From Jejuia sp049889775 (lineage in GTDB: Bacteria > Bacteroidota > Bacteroidia > Flavobacteriales > Flavobacteriaceae): a stretch of 64,000 nt of DNA. The stretch is taken from NCBI GenBank assembly GCA_049889775.1, contig JBMHCT010000015.1:1-64000 (forward strand), read 5' to 3'. Every line of letters starts with the position of its first letter. Positions within the stretch are counted from its first letter, which is position 1. The notes under the pieces were generated by a model, which made no database searches, was not told the DNA's origin, and worked only from the letters and a program-made list of their open reading frames with translations. Both the position numbers and the translations under genes were made by a program. Shown one piece after another: positions 32,061 through 42,612 of this stretch.

Positions 32061-33515
32061 TTATTTTTTAAGTAATTGTTTAAGTTGGTTTTTCTCAGAA
32101 AAATAAACGATTCCCAAAAATACAACTAACATCGAAATTCCAATAACATAATTAGCTCTAAATTGATAGAAGTACACAACAGAAAAGAGGATAGAAACCA
32201 GAAAATATGTGCCTATCTTCTTTAGGTTATAGGGAATCGGATAATATCTCCTTCCAAAGTAAAAAGACAATACCGCCATACTACCATAAGCTGCTAAAGT
32301 AGCAATTGCAGAACCTTTGTAACTCATTATTGGAATAAGCCAGATATTTAATGCCAAAGTTATGATGGCACCAACAACCGAAATATAGGCTCCAAATTTT
32401 GTTCGGTCTGTAATCTTATACCAAACGGATAGGTTGTGATAGATACCTAAGCAAAAACTAGCAATAAGAATTACCGGAACAATCCACATGGCTTCCCAGT
32501 AGTCTTCATCTCTGATAATTACTATTTTTAAAATATCTGAGAACACAACAACAGCCAGCAAAATACCAGAGCCAAAAATCACAAAATACTCCAAAATTCT
32601 TGCATAATTTTTCTGTGGATTCTCGCTTTTTGCATGACTAAAAAAATAGGGTTCTATCCCTAAGCGAAATGCAGTAGCAAATAGGGTCATAAACAAAGCC
32701 AACTTGTAACATGCAGAAAACATTCCAACTTCATCCTCTGGGTTTTCAACTGTAGATAGACTACTATCCAATAAAATTCTGTTAAAAGTCTCTATAGTTG
32801 TGTATCCTAAACCAGCAACCAAAACGGGAATGGCGTATTTTAACATTTGTCTCCATAAATTAGAGTCAAATACGTATTTGATTTTTAGGTAAAAGGACAA
32901 CATTATAACAAGCGTAATTCCACTAGCAATAACATTCGCCATAAGCACATAACTTATCTCAAAATCTTCTTTATAAATAGAGGCAAAAAAGTCGTTCTCT
33001 GCAGCGAAACCAGCTAACAATAAAAAGAAAAATAGATTTAAACCAATATTAATAGCCACATTAGCAATTTTAACAATGGCATATTTCATAGGTTTTGCTT
33101 TTGCCCTTAACCATGCAAATGGTATGATAACAAGAGCGTCTAAAAGCAATATCCAAATTACAAAACTAATATGCTGCACTTCAATATTAGTAACCTCAGC
33201 TATTTGGTTTTTGAATAAAAACGCTAAAATAAAAATGGCTAAAGACGTAAAAATAATAGATAGCGTAGCTGTTCCCACAACGTTATCTTTATTGTCTTCC
33301 TTATTAAAAAACCGGAAAAATGCCGTTTCCATGCCATACGCCAAAACCACATTAAAAATGGCAAACCAAGAAAAAATAATGGATACTTTTCCATACACCC
33401 CAACAGCCATAACTTCGGTATATAATGGGGTAAGTAAAAACGTAAGCATTCTTGGAAGCACAGTGGCTAATCCATAAATGAAGGTTTGCTTAAAAAGGGA
33501 TTTGAATGCACTCAA
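32061..33515 (-). CDS. Polysaccharide flippase (Wzx/MATE-like)
   Basis: The 484-residue product has twelve or more predicted membrane helices and the N-terminal block FIYGLATVLPRMLTFLLTPL common to lipid-linked oligosaccharide flippases and related MATE-like transporters. It moves glycan-lipid intermediates across the inner membrane for surface polysaccharide or glycoprotein. It is the first gene of the envelope block, downstream of the atp operon terminator. The substrate cannot be read from the sequence. Confidence 0.88.
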   Translation of the reverse strand: MSAFKSLFKQTFIYGLATVLPRMLTFLLTPLYTEVMAVGVYGKVSIIFSWFAIFNVVLAYGMETAFFRFFNKEDNKDNVVGTATLSIIFTSLAIFILAFLFKNQIAEVTNIEVQHISFVIWILLLDALVIIPFAWLRAKAKPMKYAIVKIANVAINIGLNLFFFLLLAGFAAENDFFASIYKEDFEISYVLMANVIASGITLVIMLSFYLKIKYVFDSNLWRQMLKYAIPVLVAGLGYTTIETFNRILLDSSLSTVENPEDEVGMFSACYKLALFMTLFATAFRLGIEPYFFSHAKSENPQKNYARILEYFVIFGSGILLAVVVFSDILKIVIIRDEDYWEAMWIVPVILIASFCLGIYHNLSVWYKITDRTKFGAYISVVGAIITLALNIWLIPIMSYKGSAIATLAAYGSMAVLSFYFGRRYYPIPYNLKKIGTYFLVSILFSVVYFYQFRANYVIGISMLVVFLGIVYFSEKNQLKQLLKK

Positions 33516-33555
33516 AAAAAAGATGTTTAATATGCTAAAAATAGGGTTTTTATAA

Positions 33556-33586
33556 CGAAAAAACCTAACTTAAAAAAGTTAGGTCT
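33556..33586 (-). terminator. Terminator of the atp operon
   Basis: Stem ACCTAACT (33563-33570) and AGTTAGGT (33577-33584) with a T-run on the minus strand, 60 bases after the atpG stop and before the flippase start. Confidence 0.8.
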
Positions 33587-33647
33587 TTGTTAATATTTAT
33601 AAGATAATGCACTTCGAGTTCGCTCAGTGACTATCCACCATATTTTT

Positions 33648-34508
33648 TTAATTATTCAAAGCTTCCGCACCACCAACAATTTCTAGGATTTCATTAGTAA
33701 TTGCGGCTTGTCTTGCTTTGTTATACGTTAATTTCAATTGATCTCTTAACTCCGTAGCGTTATCCGTTGCTTTGTGCATTGCCGTCATACGTGCACCATG
33801 TTCTGAAGCAAAAGAATCTCTTACACCTTTATACAACTGTGTTTTTAAAGACTTTGGAATTAATTGCTCAACAATTTCTTCTTTCGAAGGCTCAAAAATA
33901 TAATCCGCATTGGCATTAGCCTCACCTTCAACAGGAACAATTGGTAAAAATTGCTCTGTAGTTACAATTTGAGTAGCTGCGTTTTTGAACTTATTGTATA
34001 CTATTTCAATTTTATCCAACTCACCAGCAACAAACTTATCCATCAAATCTTGTGCAATTGCTGCAACGTTTTCAAAGGTTAAATCATCAAAAACCTCGCT
34101 GTAATTTGCGATAACTTTATTAGACTTTTTAAACGCATCATTAGCCTTTTTACCTATCGCTACATAAGATACTTCTTGGTTAGTATAAGTTTCAGAAGTT
34201 AATCTATTAACTTCTTTGATAATGTTTGAGTTAAACGCACCCGCCAAACCTCTATTTGAGGTAATAGCTACGATAAGCACCTTTTTAACCTCGCGTTGCT
34301 CAGAAAACTGACTCCCAGAATCGGCATCTAAAGTTGCGCTTAAACTCTGTAACAATTCAGTTAATTTATCAGCATATGGACGCATTGCAGTAATAGCATC
34401 TTGCGCTTTCTTCAATTTTGCAGCAGATACCATTTTCATGGCACTGGTAATTTGCATCGTTGAAGACACCGATGTTATTCTGTTACGTATTTCTTTTAGA
34501 TTCGCCAT
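33648..34508 (-). CDS. atpG: ATP synthase gamma subunit
   Basis: The 286-residue product has a long N-terminal helix (MANLKEIRNRITSVSSTMQI ... AMKMVSAAKLKKAQ) and a C-terminal helix (LRDQLKLTYNKARQAAITNE ... EIVGGAEAL). These form the central rotor shaft, with a Rossmann-like middle. It couples the c-ring rotation to catalysis in the F1 hexamer. It is the last gene of this operon; atpD and atpC do not follow. Confidence 0.97.
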   Translation of the reverse strand: MANLKEIRNRITSVSSTMQITSAMKMVSAAKLKKAQDAITAMRPYADKLTELLQSLSATLDADSGSQFSEQREVKKVLIVAITSNRGLAGAFNSNIIKEVNRLTSETYTNQEVSYVAIGKKANDAFKKSNKVIANYSEVFDDLTFENVAAIAQDLMDKFVAGELDKIEIVYNKFKNAATQIVTTEQFLPIVPVEGEANANADYIFEPSKEEIVEQLIPKSLKTQLYKGVRDSFASEHGARMTAMHKATDNATELRDQLKLTYNKARQAAITNEILEIVGGAEALNN

Positions 34509-34511
34509 ATT

Positions 34512-34568
34512 CTAGTCTTTAGTTATTAGTGGTTAGTCTATAGTCTAGTGACTAACGACTAAAGTCTA
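34512..34568. repeat. Degenerate TAGTCT-type spacer between atpA and atpG
   Basis: The spacer consists of variants of TAGTC and its reverse complement GACTA (TAGTCTTTAG, GGTTAGTCTATAGTCTAG, GACTAACGACTAAAG). A similar short-word spacer (TTAGATGTTAG twice) lies between atpH and atpA near 36150-36180. These low-complexity spacers may be relics of slippage. Confidence 0.5.
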
Positions 34569-34569
34569 T

Positions 34570-36144
34570 TTAATACTTGCTTGATAAATCTTTAGCTACC
34601 GCTGTTAAAGTATCAATAACCTCATCGGTTAATTTACCAGACTTTAAAGTATCTAAAGTATCTCTATGCTTAGCATTTAAGAACTCGATATAATCTCTTT
34701 CAAATTCTTTTACCTTATTAACTGGAACATCTTGTAATAAGTTTTTAGACCCAGCGTAGATAATTGCAATTTGATCTTCAACTGTAAACGGATCATTCTC
34801 CGATTGCTTAAGAATTTCAACGTTTCTTTTACCTTTCTCAATCACATTTAAAGTAACAGCATCAAGGTCTGATCCAAATTTAGCAAACGCTTCTAATTCA
34901 CGGAAAGCCGCTTGATCTAATTTTAATGTTCCTGACACTTTTTTCATGGACTTGATCTGTGCATTACCACCAACACGAGATACCGAAATACCCACGTTAA
35001 TTGCAGGACGTACACCAGAGTTAAATAAATCTCCATCTAAGAAGATCTGTCCATCCGTAATAGAAATTACGTTTGTTGGAATATATGCTGATACGTCTCC
35101 TGCTTGAGTTTCAATAATCGGTAAAGCTGTTAAGGAACCTCCTCCTTTTACCATTGGTTTTAAGCTATCAGGAAGATCGTTCATTTCTTTTGCAATACTA
35201 TCATCGTTGATCACTTTTGCAGAACGCTCTAATAAACGAGAGTGCAAGTAGAAAACGTCTCCAGGATACGCCTCACGTCCTGGTGGACGACGTAACAATA
35301 ACGACACCTCACGATATGCAACCGCTTGCTTAGATAAATCATCATAAATGATTAAAGCCGGACGACCAGTATCTCTAAAATACTCGCCAATTGCAGCACC
35401 CGCCATTGGCGCATATACTTGCATTGGCGCAGGATCTGATGCATTTGCAGCAACAATTGTTGTATAAGCTAAAGCGCCTTTATCTTCTAAAGTTTTAGCA
35501 ATGTTTGCTACAGTAGACGCTTTTTGTCCTACAGCAACATATATACAGTATACAGGCTCACCTGCATCGTAAAATTCTTTTTGATTTAAGATGGTATCAA
35601 TACAAACTGTTGTTTTACCAGTTTGACGGTCTCCAATAACCAACTCACGTTGCCCACGACCAACAGGAATCATCGCGTCGATAGACTTAATACCAGTTTG
35701 TAATGGCTCAGTAACTGGCTCTCTATAGATTACCCCTGGAGCTTTACGCTCTAATGGCATTTGATACGTATCACCAGAGATAGCTCCTTTACCATCAATT
35801 GGGTTACCTAAAGTATCCACAACACGACCAACAATTCCTTCTCCAACATTAATAGAAGCAATTTTACCAGTACGCTTAACAGTAGATCCTTCTCTTACAC
35901 CTGATGAGCCACCTAATAGTACAATACCAACATTATCTTCTTCAAGGTTAAGTACAATACCTTCTAACCCACCATCAAACTCAACTAACTCACCGTATTG
36001 CGCGTTTGATAATCCATAAGCACGTACAATACCATCACCAACAGTAAGTACTGTTCCTACTTCATTTAAAGAAGCCGAGGCTTCAAAACCTTCAAGTTGC
36101 TTTTTTAAGATTGCTGATACTTCAGCTGGTTTTACTTCTGCCAT
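34570..36144 (-). CDS. atpA: ATP synthase alpha subunit
   Basis: The 524-residue product has Walker A GDRQTGKT near residue 170, Walker B ALIIYDDL near 265, and the alpha-specific SLLLRRPPGREAYPGDVFYL. It forms the non-catalytic nucleotide sites in the F1 alpha3-beta3 hexamer. The full-length frame is intact. It lies between atpH and atpG. Confidence 0.98.
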   Translation of the reverse strand: MAEVKPAEVSAILKKQLEGFEASASLNEVGTVLTVGDGIVRAYGLSNAQYGELVEFDGGLEGIVLNLEEDNVGIVLLGGSSGVREGSTVKRTGKIASINVGEGIVGRVVDTLGNPIDGKGAISGDTYQMPLERKAPGVIYREPVTEPLQTGIKSIDAMIPVGRGQRELVIGDRQTGKTTVCIDTILNQKEFYDAGEPVYCIYVAVGQKASTVANIAKTLEDKGALAYTTIVAANASDPAPMQVYAPMAGAAIGEYFRDTGRPALIIYDDLSKQAVAYREVSLLLRRPPGREAYPGDVFYLHSRLLERSAKVINDDSIAKEMNDLPDSLKPMVKGGGSLTALPIIETQAGDVSAYIPTNVISITDGQIFLDGDLFNSGVRPAINVGISVSRVGGNAQIKSMKKVSGTLKLDQAAFRELEAFAKFGSDLDAVTLNVIEKGKRNVEILKQSENDPFTVEDQIAIIYAGSKNLLQDVPVNKVKEFERDYIEFLNAKHRDTLDTLKSGKLTDEVIDTLTAVAKDLSSKY

Positions 36145-36200
36145 CTTTTTTAGATATTAGATGTTAGTATTAGATGTTAGACACCTACTCTAACCTTTTA

Positions 36201-36737
36201 TTAATTTAATATAAATTCTCTTTTTAACTTGTTTAATTTATTGGAGATACTTGCGTCAAATTGTTTGTCTCCAACTCTTAAGATGAAACCACCAATAATA
36301 CTTTCATCTACAATACTTTCTAACTCTACCGTTTTGCTAGTAAGCTCCTTAACCTTAGCAAGAACTTTCTTTTCTAATGCTTTAGTCAATGGAACAGCAG
36401 TAGTTACTTGAGCAACTTCCTTACCATTATGCTCATCAAATAACACATTATACTTTTCAGCAACTGCCGCTAAAATATCAACTCTTTTATTTGAAATCAA
36501 AAGATCGAACAACCCACTTGTGAGCTTATTTAATTTTGGAAATATAGCTAACAACGCAGATTTTTTAATATCTGTTTTAATCACAGAATTGTTCAGCATA
36601 TTAGCCAATTCTTCATTTTTAGAAATGGTATTGGCAATTAGCTTCATGTCATCATTGACTTTATCAGCTTTCTTTTCTGAAAGTGCTAAACTTAACAATG
36701 CTTTTGCATAACGAATTGCTGCTCGTGTTCCTGCCAT
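36201..36737 (-). CDS. atpH: ATP synthase delta subunit (OSCP)
   Basis: The 178-residue product has an N-terminal helical domain (IRYAKALLSLALSEKKADKV) and a C-terminal domain ending GGFILRVGDKQFDASISNKL, the hallmark of delta/OSCP. It joins the peripheral stalk to F1. Seven bases separate it from atpF. Confidence 0.95.
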   Translation of the reverse strand: MAGTRAAIRYAKALLSLALSEKKADKVNDDMKLIANTISKNEELANMLNNSVIKTDIKKSALLAIFPKLNKLTSGLFDLLISNKRVDILAAVAEKYNVLFDEHNGKEVAQVTTAVPLTKALEKKVLAKVKELTSKTVELESIVDESIIGGFILRVGDKQFDASISNKLNKLKREFILN

Positions 36738-36744
36738 AATGCTT

Positions 36745-37245
36745 TTAGTTTAAAGTTGCATCACCTAATAAAGATTCAACAAGCTTTTCTTGTTTTCCTT
36801 TATTAGATAATTCGTCTTTTACTACTTTTTCTGCTATATCAATAGAAAGATTTGCTACTTGAGATTTTAAATCAGCAATAGCTGCTTTTCTTTCTGCCTC
36901 AATAGATGCTTGAGCCTGAGCTACTAATTTACTTGCTTCTTCTTGAGCCTCAGTTTTAGCATCTTCAATCATCTTAGTCTTCATCTCACGAGCTTCCTTC
37001 AACATGGCTTCACGCTCTGCTCTAGCCTCTTTTAATAACTTTTGGTTGTCTGCTTGAAGATTTTCCATCTCCGCCTTTGCATTTTCAGCTGCATCTAAAG
37101 CATTTTGAATACCACTTTCTCTTTTTTCAACTGCATCTAAAATAGGCTTCCAAGCAAACTTTCTTAAAAGAAATACTAATCCTATAAACAAAACTAGTTG
37201 CCAAAAGAATAAGCCTATTGAAAATTCATTTATTAATTTTTCCAT
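36745..37245 (-). CDS. atpF: ATP synthase b subunit
   Basis: The 166-residue product has one membrane helix (LFFWQLVLFIGLVFLLRKFA, about 12-31) and a long charged coiled coil rich in Ala/Glu/Lys. It forms the peripheral stalk. Upstream is the terminator-like stem that separates it from atpE. Confidence 0.95.
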   Translation of the reverse strand: MEKLINEFSIGLFFWQLVLFIGLVFLLRKFAWKPILDAVEKRESGIQNALDAAENAKAEMENLQADNQKLLKEARAEREAMLKEAREMKTKMIEDAKTEAQEEASKLVAQAQASIEAERKAAIADLKSQVANLSIDIAEKVVKDELSNKGKQEKLVESLLGDATLN

Positions 37246-37279
37246 AACTATCTATTTCCTCTTAAATAATTAAATTTTT

Positions 37280-37314
37280 AAAAACAGCTTTAACCAACCG
37301 TTAAAGCTGTTTTT
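37280..37314 (-). terminator. Terminator-like stem within the atp operon, after atpE
   Basis: A perfect 14-bp inverted repeat, AAAAACAGCTTTAA / TTAAAGCTGTTTTT, with a 7-base loop and U-rich arm lies in the gap between atpE (transcribed first) and atpF. It should terminate part of the transcripts or protect the 3' end of upstream mRNA. Either would raise the c-subunit output relative to downstream subunits. Confidence 0.65.
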
Positions 37315-37319
37315 GTGTT

Positions 37320-37511
37320 TTAAGCTGCAAATAAAGCAGCAAATCCAATACCTTCAATAAGTGCTGCTGCAATAAGCATAGCTGTTTGGATTTTTCCAGA
37401 AGCTTCTGGTTGACGAGCGATAGCATCCATAGCTTGTCCACCAATTTTACCAATACCTAAACCAGCACCGATAACAATTAATCCAGCTCCAACAATGTTT
37501 GGAATAGTCAT
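37320..37511 (-). CDS. atpE: ATP synthase c subunit (rotor proteolipid)
   Basis: The 63-residue hairpin of two helices has the polar loop MDAIARQPE between them (R33-Q34-P35) and the essential carboxylate E53 in AALIEGIGFAAL. The residues after the Glu (GIG) lack the Ser/Thr seen in Na+-binding c subunits, so I infer proton coupling. It is shorter than most (about 75-80 residues) but complete. The stem at 37280-37314 follows its stop. Confidence 0.95.
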   Translation of the reverse strand: MTIPNIVGAGLIVIGAGLGIGKIGGQAMDAIARQPEASGKIQTAMLIAAALIEGIGFAALFAA

Positions 37512-37543
37512 AATATATGTGTTAAAAAATTAAACATTCAATT

Positions 37544-38623
<1,080 letters not shown>

Positions 38624-38721
38624 AAACTAAATATGTAGCGTCCTAAAAATCGGTGCAAAGGTATACTTTTATATGTAAAGGCAAAACAAAAATTAATATT
38701 ATTTAAAGGCTTATTAATAAA

Positions 38722-39117
38722 CTATTTATTAGGGTTTAAGCCATTTAAAAATCTGGATAAAATAATACACTCTGTAACAAGACAAATAGCATAGGGAATA
38801 AAGAAAATAACAAACTCAACTTTTGTGATATTACCATCTGCATTGTAGTAGGGATAAAACAACAAAAAGAAGATTGCAAATTTAAATAAACTGGACGCCA
38901 TAAAAACAAAACCTAGTTGATGACTTAGTTTGTTTTCTAATAAAAACATCAAACTAATCACCCCGAAAGCCATTAAAGAATTTATGAGATAGGAATATCC
39001 TAATTCGTTAAATGAAGTTTTTAAGTTAAAAAAACTGGCAGCTCCCCAATGCAAAAGAAATGTTACGGAAGCAACTACTAAAATTGAAGAGCAATTCCTT
39101 ATTATTTTTTTTAACAT
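38722..39117 (-). CDS. Small membrane protein beside the atp operon (DUF6168-like)
   Basis: The 131-residue product has four predicted membrane helices (SSILVVASVTFLLHWGAASF, NSLMAFGVISLMFLL, FKFAIFFLLFYPY, VIFFIPYAICLVTECIILSR). It overlaps the atpZ gene by one base and is followed by atpB. In many bacteria this slot holds AtpI, a c-ring assembly factor; this protein occupies the same position but I see no clear AtpI signature. I believe it is the family listed as DUF6168, without certainty. Confidence 0.75.
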   Translation of the reverse strand: MLKKIIRNCSSILVVASVTFLLHWGAASFFNLKTSFNELGYSYLINSLMAFGVISLMFLLENKLSHQLGFVFMASSLFKFAIFFLLFYPYYNADGNITKVEFVIFFIPYAICLVTECIILSRFLNGLNPNK

Positions 39118-39350
39118 TAAGGATTTAGTTTCTTAATTTGTTTTAAGACGGCATATAAAGAAATAGCCACTCCAGCTAAAGTACAAATTATTAGGAATGT
39201 TTTTCCTGAATTATCATATTTAGAGTCTATCCATTTACCAAGTAATACAAAAAGGTAAATGGTTACTCCCATTTGAATTGCAATTCCAGATAAAGCCGCT
39301 ATTTGTTTAAGCTGTTTTCTCGGACCCCGATGTTTTTCTTGTTGACTCAC
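39117..39350 (-). CDS. AtpZ/AtpI-family protein
   Basis: The 77-residue product has two membrane helices (ALSGIAIQMGVTIYLFVLLG, KTFLIICTLAGVAISLYAVL) linked by KWIDSKYDNSG, the typical AtpZ pattern. AtpZ/AtpI pairs assist c-ring assembly and have been linked to Mg2+ or Ca2+ transport. The start lies inside the bactofilin gene (44-base overlap), and the stop overlaps the next gene by one base. Confidence 0.85.
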   Translation of the reverse strand: MSQQEKHRGPRKQLKQIAALSGIAIQMGVTIYLFVLLGKWIDSKYDNSGKTFLIICTLAGVAISLYAVLKQIKKLNP

Positions 39351-39729
39351 TGTTGGTCATTGGTTTTACAGTGCCTTTCATCGCGCAAGTTACATTAAAT
39401 GTAGCTCCAGGTTCTACTGATAATTTGCCAACTGCTACTTCGCCTTCAATAAAAGCTGTAGACTTTAATGTTAATGTACCTGATAGCGCTAACTTACCAG
39501 CAAACTTACCTTCAAAATGAGCGTCTGTACCGTGTATACTTCCTTTAATGTAGCCACTTTTTCCAACTACTAATTTTCCTCCAGTTTTTATATTGCCTTC
39601 AATGGTACCGTCAACTCTAAAATCGCCTTCACTAGTAAAATCGCCTATTATTTTTGTGCCTTGAGCAATGTGGTTCTGGCTAGAAGAGGTATTCATAACT
39701 TGTTTTTCTTTTTTGTTTTCTGAAAACAT
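39307..39729 (-). CDS. Bactofilin (polymer-forming cytoskeletal protein)
   Basis: The 140-residue product has the bactofilin beta-helix core: repeated hydrophobic-Gly turns such as IIGDFTSEGDFRVDGTIEGN, GYIKGSIHGTDAHFEGKF and AFIEGEVAVGKLSVEPGATF. Bactofilins polymerise without nucleotide and shape the cell or anchor envelope machinery. It overlaps the AtpZ gene by 44 bases and follows sprE by 11 bases. Confidence 0.88.
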   Translation of the reverse strand: MFSENKKEKQVMNTSSSQNHIAQGTKIIGDFTSEGDFRVDGTIEGNIKTGGKLVVGKSGYIKGSIHGTDAHFEGKFAGKLALSGTLTLKSTAFIEGEVAVGKLSVEPGATFNVTCAMKGTVKPMTNSESTRKTSGSEKTA

Positions 39730-39740
39730 AACATCTTGAT

Positions 39741-42299
39741 TTATTGGTTATTCAAGTTTAAGTAGGTATCCAAATTCTTATGAATTTGTAGTATTTGATA
39801 ATTTGCAGAAGATACTGCAAAGTAGGGGTCTTTTATTTTCTTTACATCTTTATCTAATAGAATTTGATCAAATGTTTTTGCAACCTGCCCGGTTCTTAAT
39901 CCGTGTACTACTACAAAGGTAGTGTTTGTATTGTAAACATCAACCGAACTCTTTAATTTATAATATTTTACGTTTTTTAAAACCTCATCTAAAGTGGTTT
40001 TAAACGCGTTTATTTTTTCAGTGTTATTTTTATCAAATTTAAAAACCACTTTAAAATTACCCGAAATGCTATCATTTACAAATTCTTTGTTCTCCAGTTT
40101 TGGCAACATTTCATTCACCATACGCTGTGCTTGCTGTCCCTCTTCTGTATTGGCATAGGTAACTGCAATATAATTTATGGCTTTTTTATAGTCCTCAAAA
40201 CCATGTAAACGCGCCGTTGCAGTTGCTTTCAATAGCTCAAATTTAGGCACAATAGGTTCTCCATCAAATGTTTTGATGTACGCTTCACTTTTAGAAATTA
40301 CAGTTTCGTAATCTTGCTTCAGATGTATATCATAAAGATTTTCATAAAGTGCTAATGGACTATTTTCATCCTTTAATGCCGCCGCATCAGGGTCGGTTAA
40401 AATAGTAGCATACCTGCTTTCGGGATAGTTGTTCACAATATCATCCTTGGCAATTGAAGCCTCATCCATTTCACCTAAAAGCTCATAGATTTTATACAAA
40501 TTGTATTTTGAAGGCAGAATTAATCTTTCCTCTGGATTACTCTTTAATAGATTCTGAAATTTATCCTTAGCCAGTAGATATTCCTTAAATTTCTCCTTGT
40601 AAATTAACCCTAGTTGGTAATAGGCATAATTGCGTTCTTTTGAAATACTATCAATTACTGCCTCATCCGAAGGTATTTTAGATATATAAAATTCAGGGTT
40701 AAAACGATCGTCTTCAGAAGCTGTTGCAGCTATATCTGCAGCCGAATTGCTGGTACCTCCGCTGGCAGAAAATGCCTTATTAGCCCATCGCCAATTATCT
40801 TCCAAAGGTCTATCTCCCCAAATTTTTAAAAACTCGTTTTTACCATAGGCAACAGTAGTAGGATTGTAAAAATAAAATCCTGCAGCTTGCCCAGGAATAC
40901 CACCACTAGTAGGGTTTGGCTTTCCTATTTGATTATTAACCGTGGCCAAACCTGTATTACGTTTTAGAGCTTCTTGTTTTTTCTCTTCCTCTTCTGCTTT
41001 TTCTTTTAAATCGGCAACAAAATCTTCAAAAAAGCTCAGTTTTTCAGCATCTGAAAGATTAACAAGGTTTAAGATACTATCGTCTACTTTGGCCACCGCT
41101 TCATAATATATTACATCTTCTAAATTATCGCGCTTACGTTTAATAGTGCGGTAAGGTTTAGAATTTTCCTTGAGGTTTGTCATCGTACTATCATAATAGG
41201 CTCCAGCATCGGCATACAATCTCTTATCAAAAGTGATGTCACCAATAATCTCGTAATTCTTCGCCTTAAGTTTTTTATCAGGAGTATTTGTTCTTAAGGA
41301 CTTATTAAAGTAGCGCGACGCCAATTCTGTAGCTTCATTATCCAAATGATGCAAGCCTATAACATGATAGATTTTATCCAAAAACGGTCTATTTTCCCTA
41401 TTGGTCTCCAATTCCTCTATCAATTCAGACAATGCAAGTCGGTCGCCGTTTTCAAAATCAAAATTTTTAATTTTTTCGAGATGTGCACTAATCATGTAAA
41501 TACGTGGTGTTTTTCTATTGAGATCAATCACCTTGTCAAATGCCATATTTGCACTATCCTTGTAACCTAGTTTATTATACAATTGGCCTTGTATAAATCT
41601 ATACCTTCCTTTTTCATCATTGTTTTTAGTATTGCTTGCTGCAATATCAATTTGCATTAACGCACTATCCACATGTTTTACATTTAGGTAAGCCTGTGCG
41701 AGCATCGAGGTGGCATCAGCCAAATCTTGTCCTTCAAGATCCTCTTGTCGCATTAATCGCTTTAAGTTTTTAATGGCCAGCTCGTCGTTTTCCAAACGAA
41801 TATTCGTCTTTTCTCGCCATACTTTTGCCTGATTAATTTTATCACTAGCAGGATACTTGTATAAAATATAATTAAAAGCTTCTAGCGCGGGCACAAAACG
41901 CTGATCGAAATATCTCGATTTCCCCAAAAGCAAATACGCCTCATCCATTTGCGGATTATACTCCTTACTTTCAATATTAATACTGTGCTTTTGTATGGCC
42001 TTTACCGCTTTTTCCTCGGCTCTAGTGAAGTTTTCATTTCTAGATTGCCCTGGTAAAATCACATCCTCATCAACCTGCATACGCTCTATTGGTAATACCT
42101 CCCAATAATCATCAGCATAACCATCAGCCAACGATGTTTTTCCCTGCTCTAAAGCCAAATAGCCATTATAAAGTGCATTATACTCAGCAGTTACAGCGTG
42201 GTAATTTCTGCTTAAAAATGTGCTTTTTTTGCGCGAACACCCTGTAATTGCAATAAGCGCAACAATAAGAACTACAGTAGATTTAAAATGTGCCTTCAA
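39741..42299 (-). CDS. sprE: SprE/PorW-type lipoprotein (type IX secretion and gliding)
   Basis: The 852-residue product has a lipoprotein signal (VVLIVALIAITGC, Cys 21) followed by RKKSTFLSRNYHAVTAEYNA, the typical start of SprE/PorW. The chain is a TPR superhelix through about residue 650, with a C-terminal helical part. SprE/PorW is needed for the type IX secretion system that exports surface adhesins and, in gliding flavobacteria, motility. Start codon TTG at 42299; no ATG is available without losing the signal. It leads the sprE-bactofilin-atpZ-atp block, so secretion, shape and energy genes may share a transcript. Confidence 0.85.
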   Translation of the reverse strand: MKAHFKSTVVLIVALIAITGCSRKKSTFLSRNYHAVTAEYNALYNGYLALEQGKTSLADGYADDYWEVLPIERMQVDEDVILPGQSRNENFTRAEEKAVKAIQKHSINIESKEYNPQMDEAYLLLGKSRYFDQRFVPALEAFNYILYKYPASDKINQAKVWREKTNIRLENDELAIKNLKRLMRQEDLEGQDLADATSMLAQAYLNVKHVDSALMQIDIAASNTKNNDEKGRYRFIQGQLYNKLGYKDSANMAFDKVIDLNRKTPRIYMISAHLEKIKNFDFENGDRLALSELIEELETNRENRPFLDKIYHVIGLHHLDNEATELASRYFNKSLRTNTPDKKLKAKNYEIIGDITFDKRLYADAGAYYDSTMTNLKENSKPYRTIKRKRDNLEDVIYYEAVAKVDDSILNLVNLSDAEKLSFFEDFVADLKEKAEEEEKKQEALKRNTGLATVNNQIGKPNPTSGGIPGQAAGFYFYNPTTVAYGKNEFLKIWGDRPLEDNWRWANKAFSASGGTSNSAADIAATASEDDRFNPEFYISKIPSDEAVIDSISKERNYAYYQLGLIYKEKFKEYLLAKDKFQNLLKSNPEERLILPSKYNLYKIYELLGEMDEASIAKDDIVNNYPESRYATILTDPDAAALKDENSPLALYENLYDIHLKQDYETVISKSEAYIKTFDGEPIVPKFELLKATATARLHGFEDYKKAINYIAVTYANTEEGQQAQRMVNEMLPKLENKEFVNDSISGNFKVVFKFDKNNTEKINAFKTTLDEVLKNVKYYKLKSSVDVYNTNTTFVVVHGLRTGQVAKTFDQILLDKDVKKIKDPYFAVSSANYQILQIHKNLDTYLNLNNQ

Positions 42300-42411
42300 T
42301 CGCTTTTTATTTGCTTCTAATAACTACAAACTCATACATATAGTATGTAAGTGGGTAAAAATAAGCATCTTTTTCGATTAACCTATAATATCACTATAAT
42401 TTTGGAAGTGC

Positions 42412-42503
42412 TTTGGGCGCTACCCAAAGGGTCGGGCTTTCCGTTAAAAGTTTTGCCTCGATGCGCGCCTCGGCAAAAGCTACCACTGCAATCCCTTGCG
42501 CAC
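42412..42503 (+). repeat. Dispersed intergenic repeat, copy 3
   Basis: TTTGGGCGCTACCCAAAGGG, GTCGGGCTTTCCGTTAAAAG, the TTTTGCC/GGCAAAA hairpin and the end CAATCCCTTGCGC. It lies between the divergent sprE and lpxH genes and so may be part of both leaders. Confidence 0.85.
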
Positions 42504-42612
42504 TTATTTGCCAAAAACACAGTCGTATCGCATCGGCAATACTTATTTAAAATAGTCGTTTTTCAAAAGAAAATAGAAGTATTGCATACACAAGAATATG
42601 TATATTTACAGC

